This document shows, piece after piece, positions 44,671 through 53,082 of a stretch of DNA of 64,000 nt (positions are counted from its first letter, which is position 1; every line of letters begins with the position of its first letter). The notes under the pieces are model-generated. The model was not told the DNA's origin. It ran no database searches and worked only from the letters and a program-made list of their open reading frames with translations. Origin of the DNA: UTCHB3 sp964625575 (GTDB lineage Bacteria > Bacteroidota > Ignavibacteria > Ignavibacteriales > Ignavibacteriaceae). A program made the position numbers and the translations under genes. The DNA lies in assembly GCA_964625575.1 (NCBI GenBank), contig CAZVBQ010000006.1:62001-126000 (forward strand), in the 5' to 3' direction.

Positions 44671-45144
44671 TCACTCTTTAATAAGTTTTGATTCTTCTTC
44701 AGTAAGGAACTTGTCGAAAGAATCGGATGTGTACCCGACGGAGTCGTCTTCGTAATCGGTAACAGCTTCCTCATACACTTCCTCTCCGGTGGGTTTAAAT
44801 CGTTTATTAAGAAATTGGATCCGTCTTGCTTTAATTTCGACGATGCTACGTGAACTTCCGTCTTCCGCTTTCCATGAGCGGCTTTGGAGTTCGCCGTCGA
44901 CCAATACCGCTGAGCCTTTTCTGACCCGTTCCCGGCAACTCTCGGCGAGTTTGTTCCAGGCTACAACACCGACGAAGCAGACATCTTCCTGCCACTGATT
45001 GCCGGAGTCTTTGAACTTGCGGTTCGACGCGATCGTAAAATTGACCACGGGGGTACCGTTCGTAGTGTGCCTGTAGACCGGGTCTTTGGTCAGATTACCG
45101 GCAATTACAACGTAGTTTATTTCCGGCATCTTCAGATCAGCCAT
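44671..45144 (-). CDS. ssb: Single-stranded DNA-binding protein
   Basis: A 157-residue SSB with one OB fold (NYVVIAGNLTKDPVYRHTTNG, FTIASNRKF, GSAVLVDGELQSRSW). The C-terminal tail is acidic but ends in TEEESKLIKE rather than the DDDIPF-type tip that recruits repair proteins, so interactions may differ from a housekeeping SSB, or a second SSB may exist elsewhere. It lies between rpsF and rpsR, the common operon position. Confidence 0.93.
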   Translation of the reverse strand: MADLKMPEINYVVIAGNLTKDPVYRHTTNGTPVVNFTIASNRKFKDSGNQWQEDVCFVGVVAWNKLAESCRERVRKGSAVLVDGELQSRSWKAEDGSSRSIVEIKARRIQFLNKRFKPTGEEVYEEAVTDYEDDSVGYTSDSFDKFLTEEESKLIKE

Positions 45145-45165
45145 TATTGGTCTCCTTTGTCATCG

Positions 45166-45714
45166 TTACTTCGACTCTTCGGAAGTATCGTCGTTTTTAG
45201 CGGGTTCTGCTTCTTCAGCAGGAGCTGCTTCAACAGCAGGTTCTTCTGACGGAACTTCGGCTTCAGCCACGGGGGCGGGAGCTTCTTCAGCAATAACTTC
45301 TGCGGTTGCCGGTGCTTCAAAGGCTACAACTTCAGGAGCCGCTTTTTCGGCTTCTTCAGCGGCAGCGAGGGCTTCGGCAGCTTCAGCTTCAACTTTTCTG
45401 TTCGCGAAGTATTCAAGAGCCTCTTTCTCAAGTCTGATGGTAAGGAATCTTACCACTGACTCATCGATTTTAAGAAGTCTCTCGAGATCAGCGATGAGGC
45501 CGACAGGAGCTTCGTATCTGTAGATGGCATAGTAGCCAAGTCTGTTTTTGTTGATAGTGTAGGCAAGTCTTTTTCTGCCCCACTTTTCAAGTTCCGATAT
45601 TGCACCACCGCCATCGGTGATTATACCGGTGATCTTAGCCACTTCGGCTTCGATCTGTTCGTCATCCAGAGCCGCGTTAATAATCACGGCTGTTTCATAG
45701 TGATTTCTTCTCAA
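45166..45714 (-). CDS. rpsF: 30S ribosomal protein bS6 with long acidic tail
   Basis: A 182-residue S6. The first 105 residues are the normal fold (HYETAVIINAAL, GRKRLAYTINKNRLGYYAIYRY, VVRFLTIRLEKE). The rest is a low-complexity Ala/Glu/Pro tail of about 75 residues, much longer than in E. coli S6. The start is TTG, four bases after a strong GGGAGG ribosome binding site. It pairs with S18 in the ribosome and leads the operon, with a folded leader just upstream. Confidence 0.95.
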   Translation of the reverse strand: MRRNHYETAVIINAALDDEQIEAEVAKITGIITDGGGAISELEKWGRKRLAYTINKNRLGYYAIYRYEAPVGLIADLERLLKIDESVVRFLTIRLEKEALEYFANRKVEAEAAEALAAAEEAEKAAPEVVAFEAPATAEVIAEEAPAPVAEAEVPSEEPAVEAAPAEEAEPAKNDDTSEESK

Positions 45715-45721
45715 GAATCCT

Positions 45722-45762
45722 CCCTATGGACAAGGACCCGGCTTGATTGAAACCGGGTAGGG
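45722..45762 (-). promoter_or_regulatory. Candidate S6:S18 mRNA leader structure before rpsF
   Basis: On the minus strand, CCCTA (45758-45762) can pair with TAGGG (45722-45726), which is part of the ribosome binding site. Inside it, CCCGG (45753-45757) pairs with CCGGG (45737-45741) around an 11-nt loop. Two nested stems that cover the Shine-Dalgarno suggest autoregulation, as known for S6:S18 leaders in several phyla. I cannot confirm the known motif by eye. Confidence 0.45.
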
Positions 45763-45850
45763 TTAATAAATAAATGAACAATTAACAATAAAAACTTTAC
45801 TTTACGAGTGGCGCGGCAACGGGCTCGCAACCACTGGTGTAATATTCCAC

Positions 45851-46453
45851 TTAATTTCCCGGATTAATTGCTTGTGTTTGATCCTGTTTGGTCAACTTGC
45901 TATTTGCATCAAGCAGACCTTTAATGCCCGAGACAATAAAACCATTGGTCAGTACAACACATTTATCGAACACTTTGGCGAGCAGTTCAGCTTCGCCACG
46001 GTCAAATTCAGAGAGCACATAGTCAGCCATCGCTCCGGCCGGGAAGTCGTTCCCGATACCGACACGGATCCTGGGGAAATTTTCGCTTTCTATCGAGTGG
46101 ATTATCGAATAGATCCCGTTATGGCCTCCGTCACTTCCTTTTAGTTTGATCTTGTATCCACCCGGGGGAAGGTTAAGCTCGTCATGAACGACCAGCACAT
46201 CTTCCGGGGCAACCGGAAATTCCGACATCAGATTGAGCACGGCAGAGCCGCTCAGGTTGACGTAGGTGGCCGGTTTAACGAGCATGAAAGGGTTCCCGTC
46301 GAGGGAGCCCTCTGCCCTGTAATAATCGTATTTAGAAGGTGAAAAGTCTATCGAGTTAAGAGCGGCGAACCGGTCGAGGAACATAAACCCCGCGTTGTGC
46401 CGGGTGTTTTCATACTTCCTGCCGGGGTTCCCCAGCCCAACAATAACTCTCAA
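45851..46453 (-). CDS. pth: Peptidyl-tRNA hydrolase
   Basis: A 200-residue Pth that releases tRNA from prematurely dropped peptidyl-tRNA. Conserved residues are present: Asn9 in GLGNPG, catalytic His19 (NTRHNAGF), the HDELNLPPG loop with its Asp, and GGHNG. The start is TTG, 2 nt after the rplY stop; the family start MRVIVGLGNPG supports it. Confidence 0.96.
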   Translation of the reverse strand: MRVIVGLGNPGRKYENTRHNAGFMFLDRFAALNSIDFSPSKYDYYRAEGSLDGNPFMLVKPATYVNLSGSAVLNLMSEFPVAPEDVLVVHDELNLPPGGYKIKLKGSDGGHNGIYSIIHSIESENFPRIRVGIGNDFPAGAMADYVLSEFDRGEAELLAKVFDKCVVLTNGFIVSGIKGLLDANSKLTKQDQTQAINPGN

Positions 46454-46455
46454 TA

Positions 46456-47085
46456 CTATTCTTCGTCTTTGTCCTTGCCTCTTGAAATAACTTCAGGCTC
46501 TTTCATTTCCTCATCCATGTCAACCGGGATCTCAACACCTCTTGGGATATTGATGTAGCAGAGAACTGTCTCAGCCGGGTGAAGGATGGTGATGTTCTCG
46601 TAGTTGAGCTTTCCAACATGGAAGCTGTGTCCGAGTTTCAGCGGCGACACATCGACAACGAGAGCGTTTGGAAGATCCTGTGGCAGGCACTGGATGGTAA
46701 GTTTGTGAAGGTTGATAGCGAGCTGACCGCCCTGGATGACGCCGATCGAGTTTCCTTCATATTTAACAGGAACGTCGATGGTAACTTTCTCACCCTTGGT
46801 AAGTCCGTACATGTCGAAGTGGATGATCCTGTCGGTAACGGGGTCAACCTGCACATCTTTAAGGATGCACTGCTGGGTCTCATGTCCCTCGATCTCGAGG
46901 TTGATAAGATAGCTTTTTGATGTAAAGTAAAGCTGGTTGATCGCGTTCTCGAGTGCTTCAATAGCAACAGGCTCTGTCTTGTTAGCGTAGAAGATGCCCG
47001 GTACTTTAGCTTGGCTCTTTAATTGATTTCTTCCAGATTTACCGAAAAGTGTCCTTGGGGACGCTGTGACGACTTTAGTTTCCAT
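46456..47085 (-). CDS. rplY: 50S ribosomal protein bL25 (CTC form)
   Basis: A 209-residue L25 of the long CTC type: the N-terminal 5S rRNA-binding domain (KVPGIFYANK, LKDVQVDPVTDRIIHFD) plus the C-terminal beta domain (VPVKYEGNSIGVIQGGQL). It lies between prs and pth, an order shared by many bacteria. The tail is acidic. Confidence 0.96.
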   Translation of the reverse strand: METKVVTASPRTLFGKSGRNQLKSQAKVPGIFYANKTEPVAIEALENAINQLYFTSKSYLINLEIEGHETQQCILKDVQVDPVTDRIIHFDMYGLTKGEKVTIDVPVKYEGNSIGVIQGGQLAINLHKLTIQCLPQDLPNALVVDVSPLKLGHSFHVGKLNYENITILHPAETVLCYINIPRGVEIPVDMDEEMKEPEVISRGKDKDEE

Positions 47086-47105
47086 TTGTTTCTCCGTTAA
47101 GGCGG

Positions 47106-48077
47106 TCAGCTTTTGTCTTTATCGAAAAGTGAGCTGATCGACTCGTGTTTGTTGATTCTTAATATAGCCTCCGCAAAGATCGCGGAAGCGCTAAGTACCT
47201 GAATTTTGTTTCCTAATTTCTCTTCTTTTTCCTCGCCGAGGGGGATCGTGTCGAGCACGAAGATCTTTTCGATCCCTGATTCCACGATGCGTTCGCACGC
47301 GGGGCCGGATAACACGGGATGTGTAACCGAGGCGTAAATTTTCTTTGCCCCTCTTGATTTTAGCGCTTCGACCGTTGATTTGAATGTGCCTGCCGTGTCG
47401 ATAAGGTCATCGACGATCAGCACATCCTTCCCCTCGACGTCACCGATGATATGGGCTATTTCGGCAACATTGGGGGCCGGCCTCCTCTTGTCGCTGACAA
47501 CAAGGTGGGCGTTAAGTTTATTGGCGTAAGCCCGTGCCATTTTAATGCCGCCAACATCGGGTGAAATAACCGCGAGGTTGTTGCTGAGGTGCTTAAGTTC
47601 GTTGTAAAAGACGATTGAACCGTAAAGGTGATCGAAGGGGATATCAAAGAATCCCTGGATCTGGGGGGTATGTAGATCCATTGTGATCACACGGTCAGCA
47701 CCTGCAGAAGTGATCAGATTGGCTATGAGTTTGCTTGTTATTGCAACTCTTGGCTGATCCTTTCTGTCTTGCCGGGCATATCCAAAGTAAGGGATGATTG
47801 CCGTGATCCGCTTAGCGGAAGCTCTTTTGGCTGCGTCAAGCATTATGAGCAGCTCCATCAAATTTTCAGCAGGGGGGTTGGTGGATTGAATGATGTAGAG
47901 GTCGCTGCCCCGCACATTCTCGCCATATTTCACCCAGATCTCACCGTCGCTGAAACGCTTGATCTCAAGTGCCCCTAATTTTTTCTCAACATCCAGTCGC
48001 CTGCTCATGTAGTTCACAATTTTTTCGGCGAGTGGCCGGTTTGATCTACCGGAAAACACTTTTATTTCGGAATCCAT
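47106..48077 (-). CDS. prs: Ribose-phosphate pyrophosphokinase
   Basis: A 323-residue PRPP synthetase that transfers pyrophosphate from ATP to ribose 5-phosphate for nucleotide, His and Trp synthesis. It carries YFGYARQDRK, the MDLHTPQIQGFFDIP flag region, and the PRPP-binding loop LIVDDLIDTAGT. It is first of the prs-rplY-pth operon and divergent from the membrane kinase. Confidence 0.97.
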   Translation of the reverse strand: MDSEIKVFSGRSNRPLAEKIVNYMSRRLDVEKKLGALEIKRFSDGEIWVKYGENVRGSDLYIIQSTNPPAENLMELLIMLDAAKRASAKRITAIIPYFGYARQDRKDQPRVAITSKLIANLITSAGADRVITMDLHTPQIQGFFDIPFDHLYGSIVFYNELKHLSNNLAVISPDVGGIKMARAYANKLNAHLVVSDKRRPAPNVAEIAHIIGDVEGKDVLIVDDLIDTAGTFKSTVEALKSRGAKKIYASVTHPVLSGPACERIVESGIEKIFVLDTIPLGEEKEEKLGNKIQVLSASAIFAEAILRINKHESISSLFDKDKS

Positions 48078-48263
48078 GGCGGGGGCCCAAAAAAGTAAAG
48101 AAATATAGCTTACAAATATAAGCCATGGGCATCAGGAAATCAAATAAAATAATTTCAACCCATCTAAAGGGCAGCCCGGCGGGATTGCAGGCGCGGTAAT
48201 GGATAAAAAGAGGTTGTTTGTCGAAAATAATCATTTTTTTTATTCAAATACTGTTTAATTTGC

Positions 48264-50405
48264 ATGTCTGAAAATCCATTTTGGAAGAAAATGAACCTTA
48301 AAGCCATACCGGCTTCGCAGAGAAAGATATTCTACTTTTTCGGTTTGTTAACACTGTTGACTTTTATAGCCGGCGCGTTCTTCTATTTAACTGAATCAAA
48401 GAGTGTGGAAGACGATATAAAAGGGAAGCTGAACCGGGTGGCAATTGCCAAATCGGAAGAGGTGAGGCAATGGTTCGAGGCGACCACCGGACACGGGGTC
48501 GATCTTCTTAAAAACATCAGAATGAGGGAGCGCCTTCTTCAATATCTAAACCCCTCCAACAAGATGTTGTTCGATGAGGCATTCGCCGGAATGCGTAAAT
48601 ATCTTAAGAAGGAAAAAGGTTTTGTAGCTGTTTACCTGCTCGACCGGAACATGGAAAAGATTGACACATTGAGCGGTTCGTCGGGCGGCATTTCCCGTTT
48701 TGATATCGTGAAACCACTGAAGAGCTCCAAAAGCCCTGTATTCAGTAATTTCTTCTCCGAACCTGTTGAAGGGCTTGAGAAGCCTTTCATATATTTATTG
48801 ATCCCCGACACTTCAAGTGTTAACCCCACCCCTGTTAAATATCTTTTGATCAAGATTGATCCGGCACCCGACCTGCTGCCGAGGTTGTGGTCTGCCACTT
48901 CCATTCTGGGCTCTCAGGAGAACAGGCTTGTGGTGAACATTGACTCTGACACTGAAAATCACTGGGTGTTGGGTGATGAGGGATTGCAGAAATACAAGCT
49001 CTCGGAACTGCCGCCTAATTCGCTCGCGTACCGGATCGAGCACAATGACTCGGGTTTTATTAGCGGTATGGATTACTCCGGGGCAAGGTCTTACGCTTAC
49101 GTCAGGAGTTCAGGGGATTTCCACTACACTCTCGTTGCCAAGATATCGAGGGACGAGATAATCGGACCGGTTTGGGGGGTCTTTTGGAAGGCGGTTTCGG
49201 GTGTTTCTGTGGCGCTTTTGTTGTTGTTCATACTCGCCAGGTTGTTCCTCCAGCAGAATGAGAACGAAAACCTTAAAAGGGTTATCGAAGCAGAAGCTGC
49301 CAAGGAGAGGAATGAGGCTCTACTTTCGGCAATTATTGAGTCTTCGCCCGACGCGATTTTATTGGTCGATCCTGCCAACAGGGTATTGATAAGGCATAAC
49401 AAGAGGGCTGAGGCGATGTTCGCTCTAAGCCAGGAAGGGGATCAGATCAAACTCACCCCCGAGAAATTCCACAAAACCCCTGTAACGACTGAAGACCTGG
49501 AGGAACAGGCAAAAGCGTTAAGGGAAAACGGGATCTGGCGGGATGACGTTGAATACGTCGCGCTTGACGGACGGGAGTTCTGGGGCAACGTGGTTGTATC
49601 GGCAATTGAAGTGGGTACTGATCGCTATTTTATGGTAAGGATAAGTGATATCACCCGTGAAAAGAAGATTCTAACCGAGCTGCAGGAACTTACTGAAGAC
49701 CTCCGGAAATCGGATGAGGAAAAGGTTAAATTCATGTCGGTTCTGGCTCACGATCTGAGGTCACCATTCCATCCATTATTGAATGTGCTCGATCTGTTAA
49801 ATACCGATTTTGACAATCTTGATGACAGTGAAAAGAAGAATTTTCTCTCAGGGGCGGCGGATATCGCGGGGCGGCACTTCGAGTTTCTTGAGTCACTTCT
49901 CGCCTGGTCGCGCGCGAGTCTCGGCAAGATAAACTACAATCCACGGCCTTTGAACCCCTTCAGGCTGATAAACGAGACGATACTCCTGCAGCAGCACCTC
50001 GCGGAGCAGAAGGGGATAAAACTGATGACGAAGGTGGAGACCACTAACGAAATTTACGCCGATCCGGAGATGCTCAGGACCGTGCTCAGGAACCTCCTTG
50101 CCAACGCGATCAAGTTCACTCGTAACAACGGTCAGGTGGTTGTCACCGCCGGAACCATGGGTGACATGGTATGTTTCGGGATCTCGGACAATGGTGTGGG
50201 GATGCCGAAGGATCAGGTTGAACAGCTCTTTTCACTCGGCGGTTCACGTTCGACTCCCGGCACGGAGAACGAACGTGGCACAGGATTGGGGTTACTGCTC
50301 TGCAAAGAATTTGTTAACAGGCATGGCGGCGAGATATCAGTTGTGTCAAGTCCTGAAGTTGGATCAACCTTCTCATTTACCATACCGGTATACAAAAACC
50401 ACTAA
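48264..50405 (+). CDS. Membrane sensor histidine kinase (extracytoplasmic sensor + PAS)
   Basis: A 713-residue kinase with two membrane helices (about 22-42 and 307-330) enclosing a periplasmic sensor of roughly 260 residues, probably Cache-like. A PAS domain follows, then HisKA with His496 (AHDLRSPF) and HATPase with NAIKFT, DNGVGM and GTGLGLLLCKEF boxes. No receiver domain or neighbouring response regulator is found. The ATG lies after an AT-rich region shared with the divergent prs promoter. Confidence 0.88.
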   Translation: MSENPFWKKMNLKAIPASQRKIFYFFGLLTLLTFIAGAFFYLTESKSVEDDIKGKLNRVAIAKSEEVRQWFEATTGHGVDLLKNIRMRERLLQYLNPSNKMLFDEAFAGMRKYLKKEKGFVAVYLLDRNMEKIDTLSGSSGGISRFDIVKPLKSSKSPVFSNFFSEPVEGLEKPFIYLLIPDTSSVNPTPVKYLLIKIDPAPDLLPRLWSATSILGSQENRLVVNIDSDTENHWVLGDEGLQKYKLSELPPNSLAYRIEHNDSGFISGMDYSGARSYAYVRSSGDFHYTLVAKISRDEIIGPVWGVFWKAVSGVSVALLLLFILARLFLQQNENENLKRVIEAEAAKERNEALLSAIIESSPDAILLVDPANRVLIRHNKRAEAMFALSQEGDQIKLTPEKFHKTPVTTEDLEEQAKALRENGIWRDDVEYVALDGREFWGNVVVSAIEVGTDRYFMVRISDITREKKILTELQELTEDLRKSDEEKVKFMSVLAHDLRSPFHPLLNVLDLLNTDFDNLDDSEKKNFLSGAADIAGRHFEFLESLLAWSRASLGKINYNPRPLNPFRLINETILLQQHLAEQKGIKLMTKVETTNEIYADPEMLRTVLRNLLANAIKFTRNNGQVVVTAGTMGDMVCFGISDNGVGMPKDQVEQLFSLGGSRSTPGTENERGTGLGLLLCKEFVNRHGGEISVVSSPEVGSTFSFTIPVYKNH

Positions 50406-50546
50406 TATTCCTCACTCCGGGGTGGATGCACAGACCGGTGTTTCCGGAGACTCCCATGATTAATAGGACAGATAAAACCGCCCGCAATTGTTATATTCGT
50501 GCTTGTTAAATTTGGTTAGTTGTATCATTAAGTTCATGAGAAAACA

Positions 50547-51479
50547 CTGAAAACTGCACTAATAGGTCACACTGGATTTGTCGGCTCCAACCTTGCCTCC
50601 CGAATAAATTTCACCGAACTGTACAACTCAAGCAATATTGAAGAAATGAAGGGTAGATCGTTCGACCGGGTCGTCTGTTGCGGTGTCAGGGCTGAAAAAT
50701 GGCTGGCGAACCTCAGGCCTGAACAAGACATCGAAAGGATCAAGATACTTGAGGGAGTGCTTGACGAAGTAACAGCCGGTGAGTTTATTCATATCTCAAC
50801 GGTTGACGTTTACGACAAAAAAACAGCGGTCGATGAAGATCACAATATCAACGCCGCTGATTGTGATCATTATGGCAGGAACCGTCTCGTGTTCGAAGGC
50901 TATGTTTCAAACCGGTTCAGCAACAGCTACATAGTCAGGCTTCCCGGCCTTTTTGGCACGGGCTTAAAGAAGAACTTTCTCTACGATATCCTTAATCCCG
51001 TCCCCGCGTTTCTTGCCCCCAAGCTTTTTGATTCATGGGAAGGAGTTATCCCCGCATCGGGACTTGAAAAGCTAAAAAGTTTTTACACCCTTAGAAGTGA
51101 CGGTATATATGCCAGATCCACCTCCGGAAACGACGCTGAAATTCTGGATATATTCTCACCGGCGGGATTCAGCGCGCTGTCGTTTACCGACTCAAGAGGG
51201 ACCTTTCAGTTCTTCGATCTTTCAGGCCTTGCCGAAGAGCTAGAATCCATAGTTGCAAGCGGTGTCAGGCTGATAAACATAGTTTCCGAACCGGTGACCG
51301 CGGGAGAGATATACAAACACTTCAGTGGCAACGATTTTGTGAACGAGATATCCCCTTCACCCGTGGCGTACGATATCAGAACCATGCACGGAAATGCCGA
51401 TGGCTATCAGTTCAGCAAGCAAGAGATACTTGGAAAGATCACCCGGTTTCTCAATGAAATGAACGGGAAAAAGATTTGA
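50547..51479 (+). CDS. Extended-SDR-like nucleotide-sugar epimerase/dehydratase, start irregular
   Basis: A Rossmann protein of the NAD-dependent epimerase type. In the frame of the downstream part, a typical N-terminus (KTALIGHTGFVGSN, GxxGxxG at 7-13) begins after a CTG at 50547, but the first in-frame ATG is at 50646, beyond that motif. An ATG at 50536 is off by one base: one more A in the AAAA run would give an ATG-initiated frame. So either CTG starts the gene or there is an indel. The catalytic YxxxK appears as YGRNR, with Arg for Lys, so activity is uncertain. It begins a six-gene polysaccharide operon. Confidence 0.7.
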   Translation: MKTALIGHTGFVGSNLASRINFTELYNSSNIEEMKGRSFDRVVCCGVRAEKWLANLRPEQDIERIKILEGVLDEVTAGEFIHISTVDVYDKKTAVDEDHNINAADCDHYGRNRLVFEGYVSNRFSNSYIVRLPGLFGTGLKKNFLYDILNPVPAFLAPKLFDSWEGVIPASGLEKLKSFYTLRSDGIYARSTSGNDAEILDIFSPAGFSALSFTDSRGTFQFFDLSGLAEELESIVASGVRLINIVSEPVTAGEIYKHFSGNDFVNEISPSPVAYDIRTMHGNADGYQFSKQEILGKITRFLNEMNGKKI

Positions 51480-52294
51480 ACAAACTGGCAGTTTCCAACA
51501 TCGGTTGGAAAGACCCTTTCGAAACGGATATCCTCCGTCACGCTGTTGACCTTGGTGTAACCCACATCGAAGTGGCCCCTCTGAAATCATTCGGCTCCAT
51601 CGAAAACTTCGACCGGCGAAAAGTAAGTGAATTCGTTGATTTCATTTCCGGCAATGGACTAAAGATATTTGCCTTTCAGGCCCTCCTTTTTGGTGCCGGT
51701 GAACTCTACATTTTTAAGACCGGAGATTACCGCGACAGGTTAAGGGAGATACTAAAATCTCAATTTGAACTTGCCGGGATGACCGGCGTTTCGAATCTCG
51801 TTTATGGCTCGCCCGGTACGAGAAAACTTTTCGGGAGAACCCCGGAGGAAGCGAGATCGATCGCTGCGGATTTCTTCGGCAGGCTGGGCGAACTCGCGGC
51901 AGCGTGCGGAACCAATCTCTCAATAGAGCCAAACCCCGCCGGTTACGGCAACGAATTTCTCCAAACCACTTCGGAAGTGGTTGAGTTTGTAAAACTCGTT
52001 AATTCACCCGGATTGAAAGCCCACATAGACAGCGGCACAATAATTATGAACAACGAAGACACTTCGCTGTTCACACCGGAGATGATGCAGTTTAACAGCC
52101 ACATCCATATAAGCAATCCGCTCCTCTGGCCACCTTCGTCAAATGAATTCAGTAAGGAACACGAAGAACTTGCAAAACTTTTTCGCGATATAGCTCCCGG
52201 TAAAATACTCTCACTCGAAGTGAAGCAGATTGAACCCGCTGAGTTCAAAGAGTGTATCTCGTGGTTCACTCAGGTCTACGGGAGAGGCGCGTGA
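51476..52294 (+). CDS. TIM-barrel sugar phosphate isomerase/epimerase-like protein
   Basis: A 272-residue protein of the AP endonuclease 2-like TIM-barrel family. Strand ends with likely metal ligands are visible: IEVAP, LSIEPNPAGYG, KAHIDSGT, and HIHISNPL. Such enzymes isomerise or epimerise sugars; the substrate is unknown. The TTG start overlaps the stop of the SDR gene (TTGA), and the end overlaps the next gene (GTGA). Confidence 0.8.
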   Translation: MNKLAVSNIGWKDPFETDILRHAVDLGVTHIEVAPLKSFGSIENFDRRKVSEFVDFISGNGLKIFAFQALLFGAGELYIFKTGDYRDRLREILKSQFELAGMTGVSNLVYGSPGTRKLFGRTPEEARSIAADFFGRLGELAAACGTNLSIEPNPAGYGNEFLQTTSEVVEFVKLVNSPGLKAHIDSGTIIMNNEDTSLFTPEMMQFNSHIHISNPLLWPPSSNEFSKEHEELAKLFRDIAPGKILSLEVKQIEPAEFKECISWFTQVYGRGA

Positions 52295-53082
52295 AGAGGG
52301 AAGTTCCAAGTTACGACATCCTCGAGCTGAAACCCCGTGGTAACGATAATGCCGTTATCGTCTTCGTTATTAATGAAGGTGAGAGAATAAAGCGGCAACT
52401 TTCGGTTATGAAACAGTTCTCCGGAAGGATCGACATCATAATCGCGGACGGTGGCTCAACCGATGGCTCGCTTGAACATGAATACCTTAAAGAGTGCGGA
52501 GTTTCAACACTTCTTACCAAAAAGGGTCCAGGCAAACTGAGCGCACAAATGAGAATGGGTTTCGACTACGCCCTGAACCGGGGCTACACGGGCGTGATTT
52601 CTGTTGACGGCAACGACAAGGACGACACGACCGCGGTCGACCGCTTTATTCAGGCGTTCAAAGACGGGTACGACTACATTCAGGGCTCCCGCTATATTCC
52701 GGGGGGGAAGGCAATTAACACCCCGTTCCTAAGGCACTGGGGGTTGAAGCTGATACACGCCCCGCTGATCTCACTCGCCGCCGGACACAGATACACCGAT
52801 ACCACCAACGGTTTCAGAGGCTACTCGGCAAAATTGCTCAAAGATGAGAAGATCAACATCTTCCGTGATGTTTTTCAGACCTATGAACTTCACTATTATA
52901 TTGCTATCCAGTCGGCAAAGCGGGGTTATAAAGTAAGGGAAGTGCCGGTTACAAGGGCCTACCCCGCGGAGGGTGAACTGGTTTCAAAGATATCCCCATT
53001 CAAAGGGAATCTTATGATACTCAAGATACTTTTCAAAGCCGTTCTTGGCAAATATGATCCGGAAGGTGGCAATAATGCCTGA
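52291..53082 (+). CDS. Family 2 glycosyltransferase (DPM-like)
   Basis: A 263-residue GT-A enzyme without membrane helices. It has the nucleotide-binding IIIADGGSTDGS segment, a central VDGNDKDD acidic motif for metal and sugar-nucleotide, and QGSRYIPGG, as in dolichol-phosphate-mannose-synthase-like transferases. The GTG at 52291 overlaps the previous stop; a longer frame upstream is inside the TIM-barrel gene and rejected. Confidence 0.85.
   Translation: MKREVPSYDILELKPRGNDNAVIVFVINEGERIKRQLSVMKQFSGRIDIIIADGGSTDGSLEHEYLKECGVSTLLTKKGPGKLSAQMRMGFDYALNRGYTGVISVDGNDKDDTTAVDRFIQAFKDGYDYIQGSRYIPGGKAINTPFLRHWGLKLIHAPLISLAAGHRYTDTTNGFRGYSAKLLKDEKINIFRDVFQTYELHYYIAIQSAKRGYKVREVPVTRAYPAEGELVSKISPFKGNLMILKILFKAVLGKYDPEGGNNA

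Noticed and set aside
45780..45850. A tRNA-like stretch upstream of rpsF with a CACCA string
   Set aside because: Only short stems (GTGG/CCAC, GCG/CGC) form; no cloverleaf, anticodon arm or T-arm consensus is seen.
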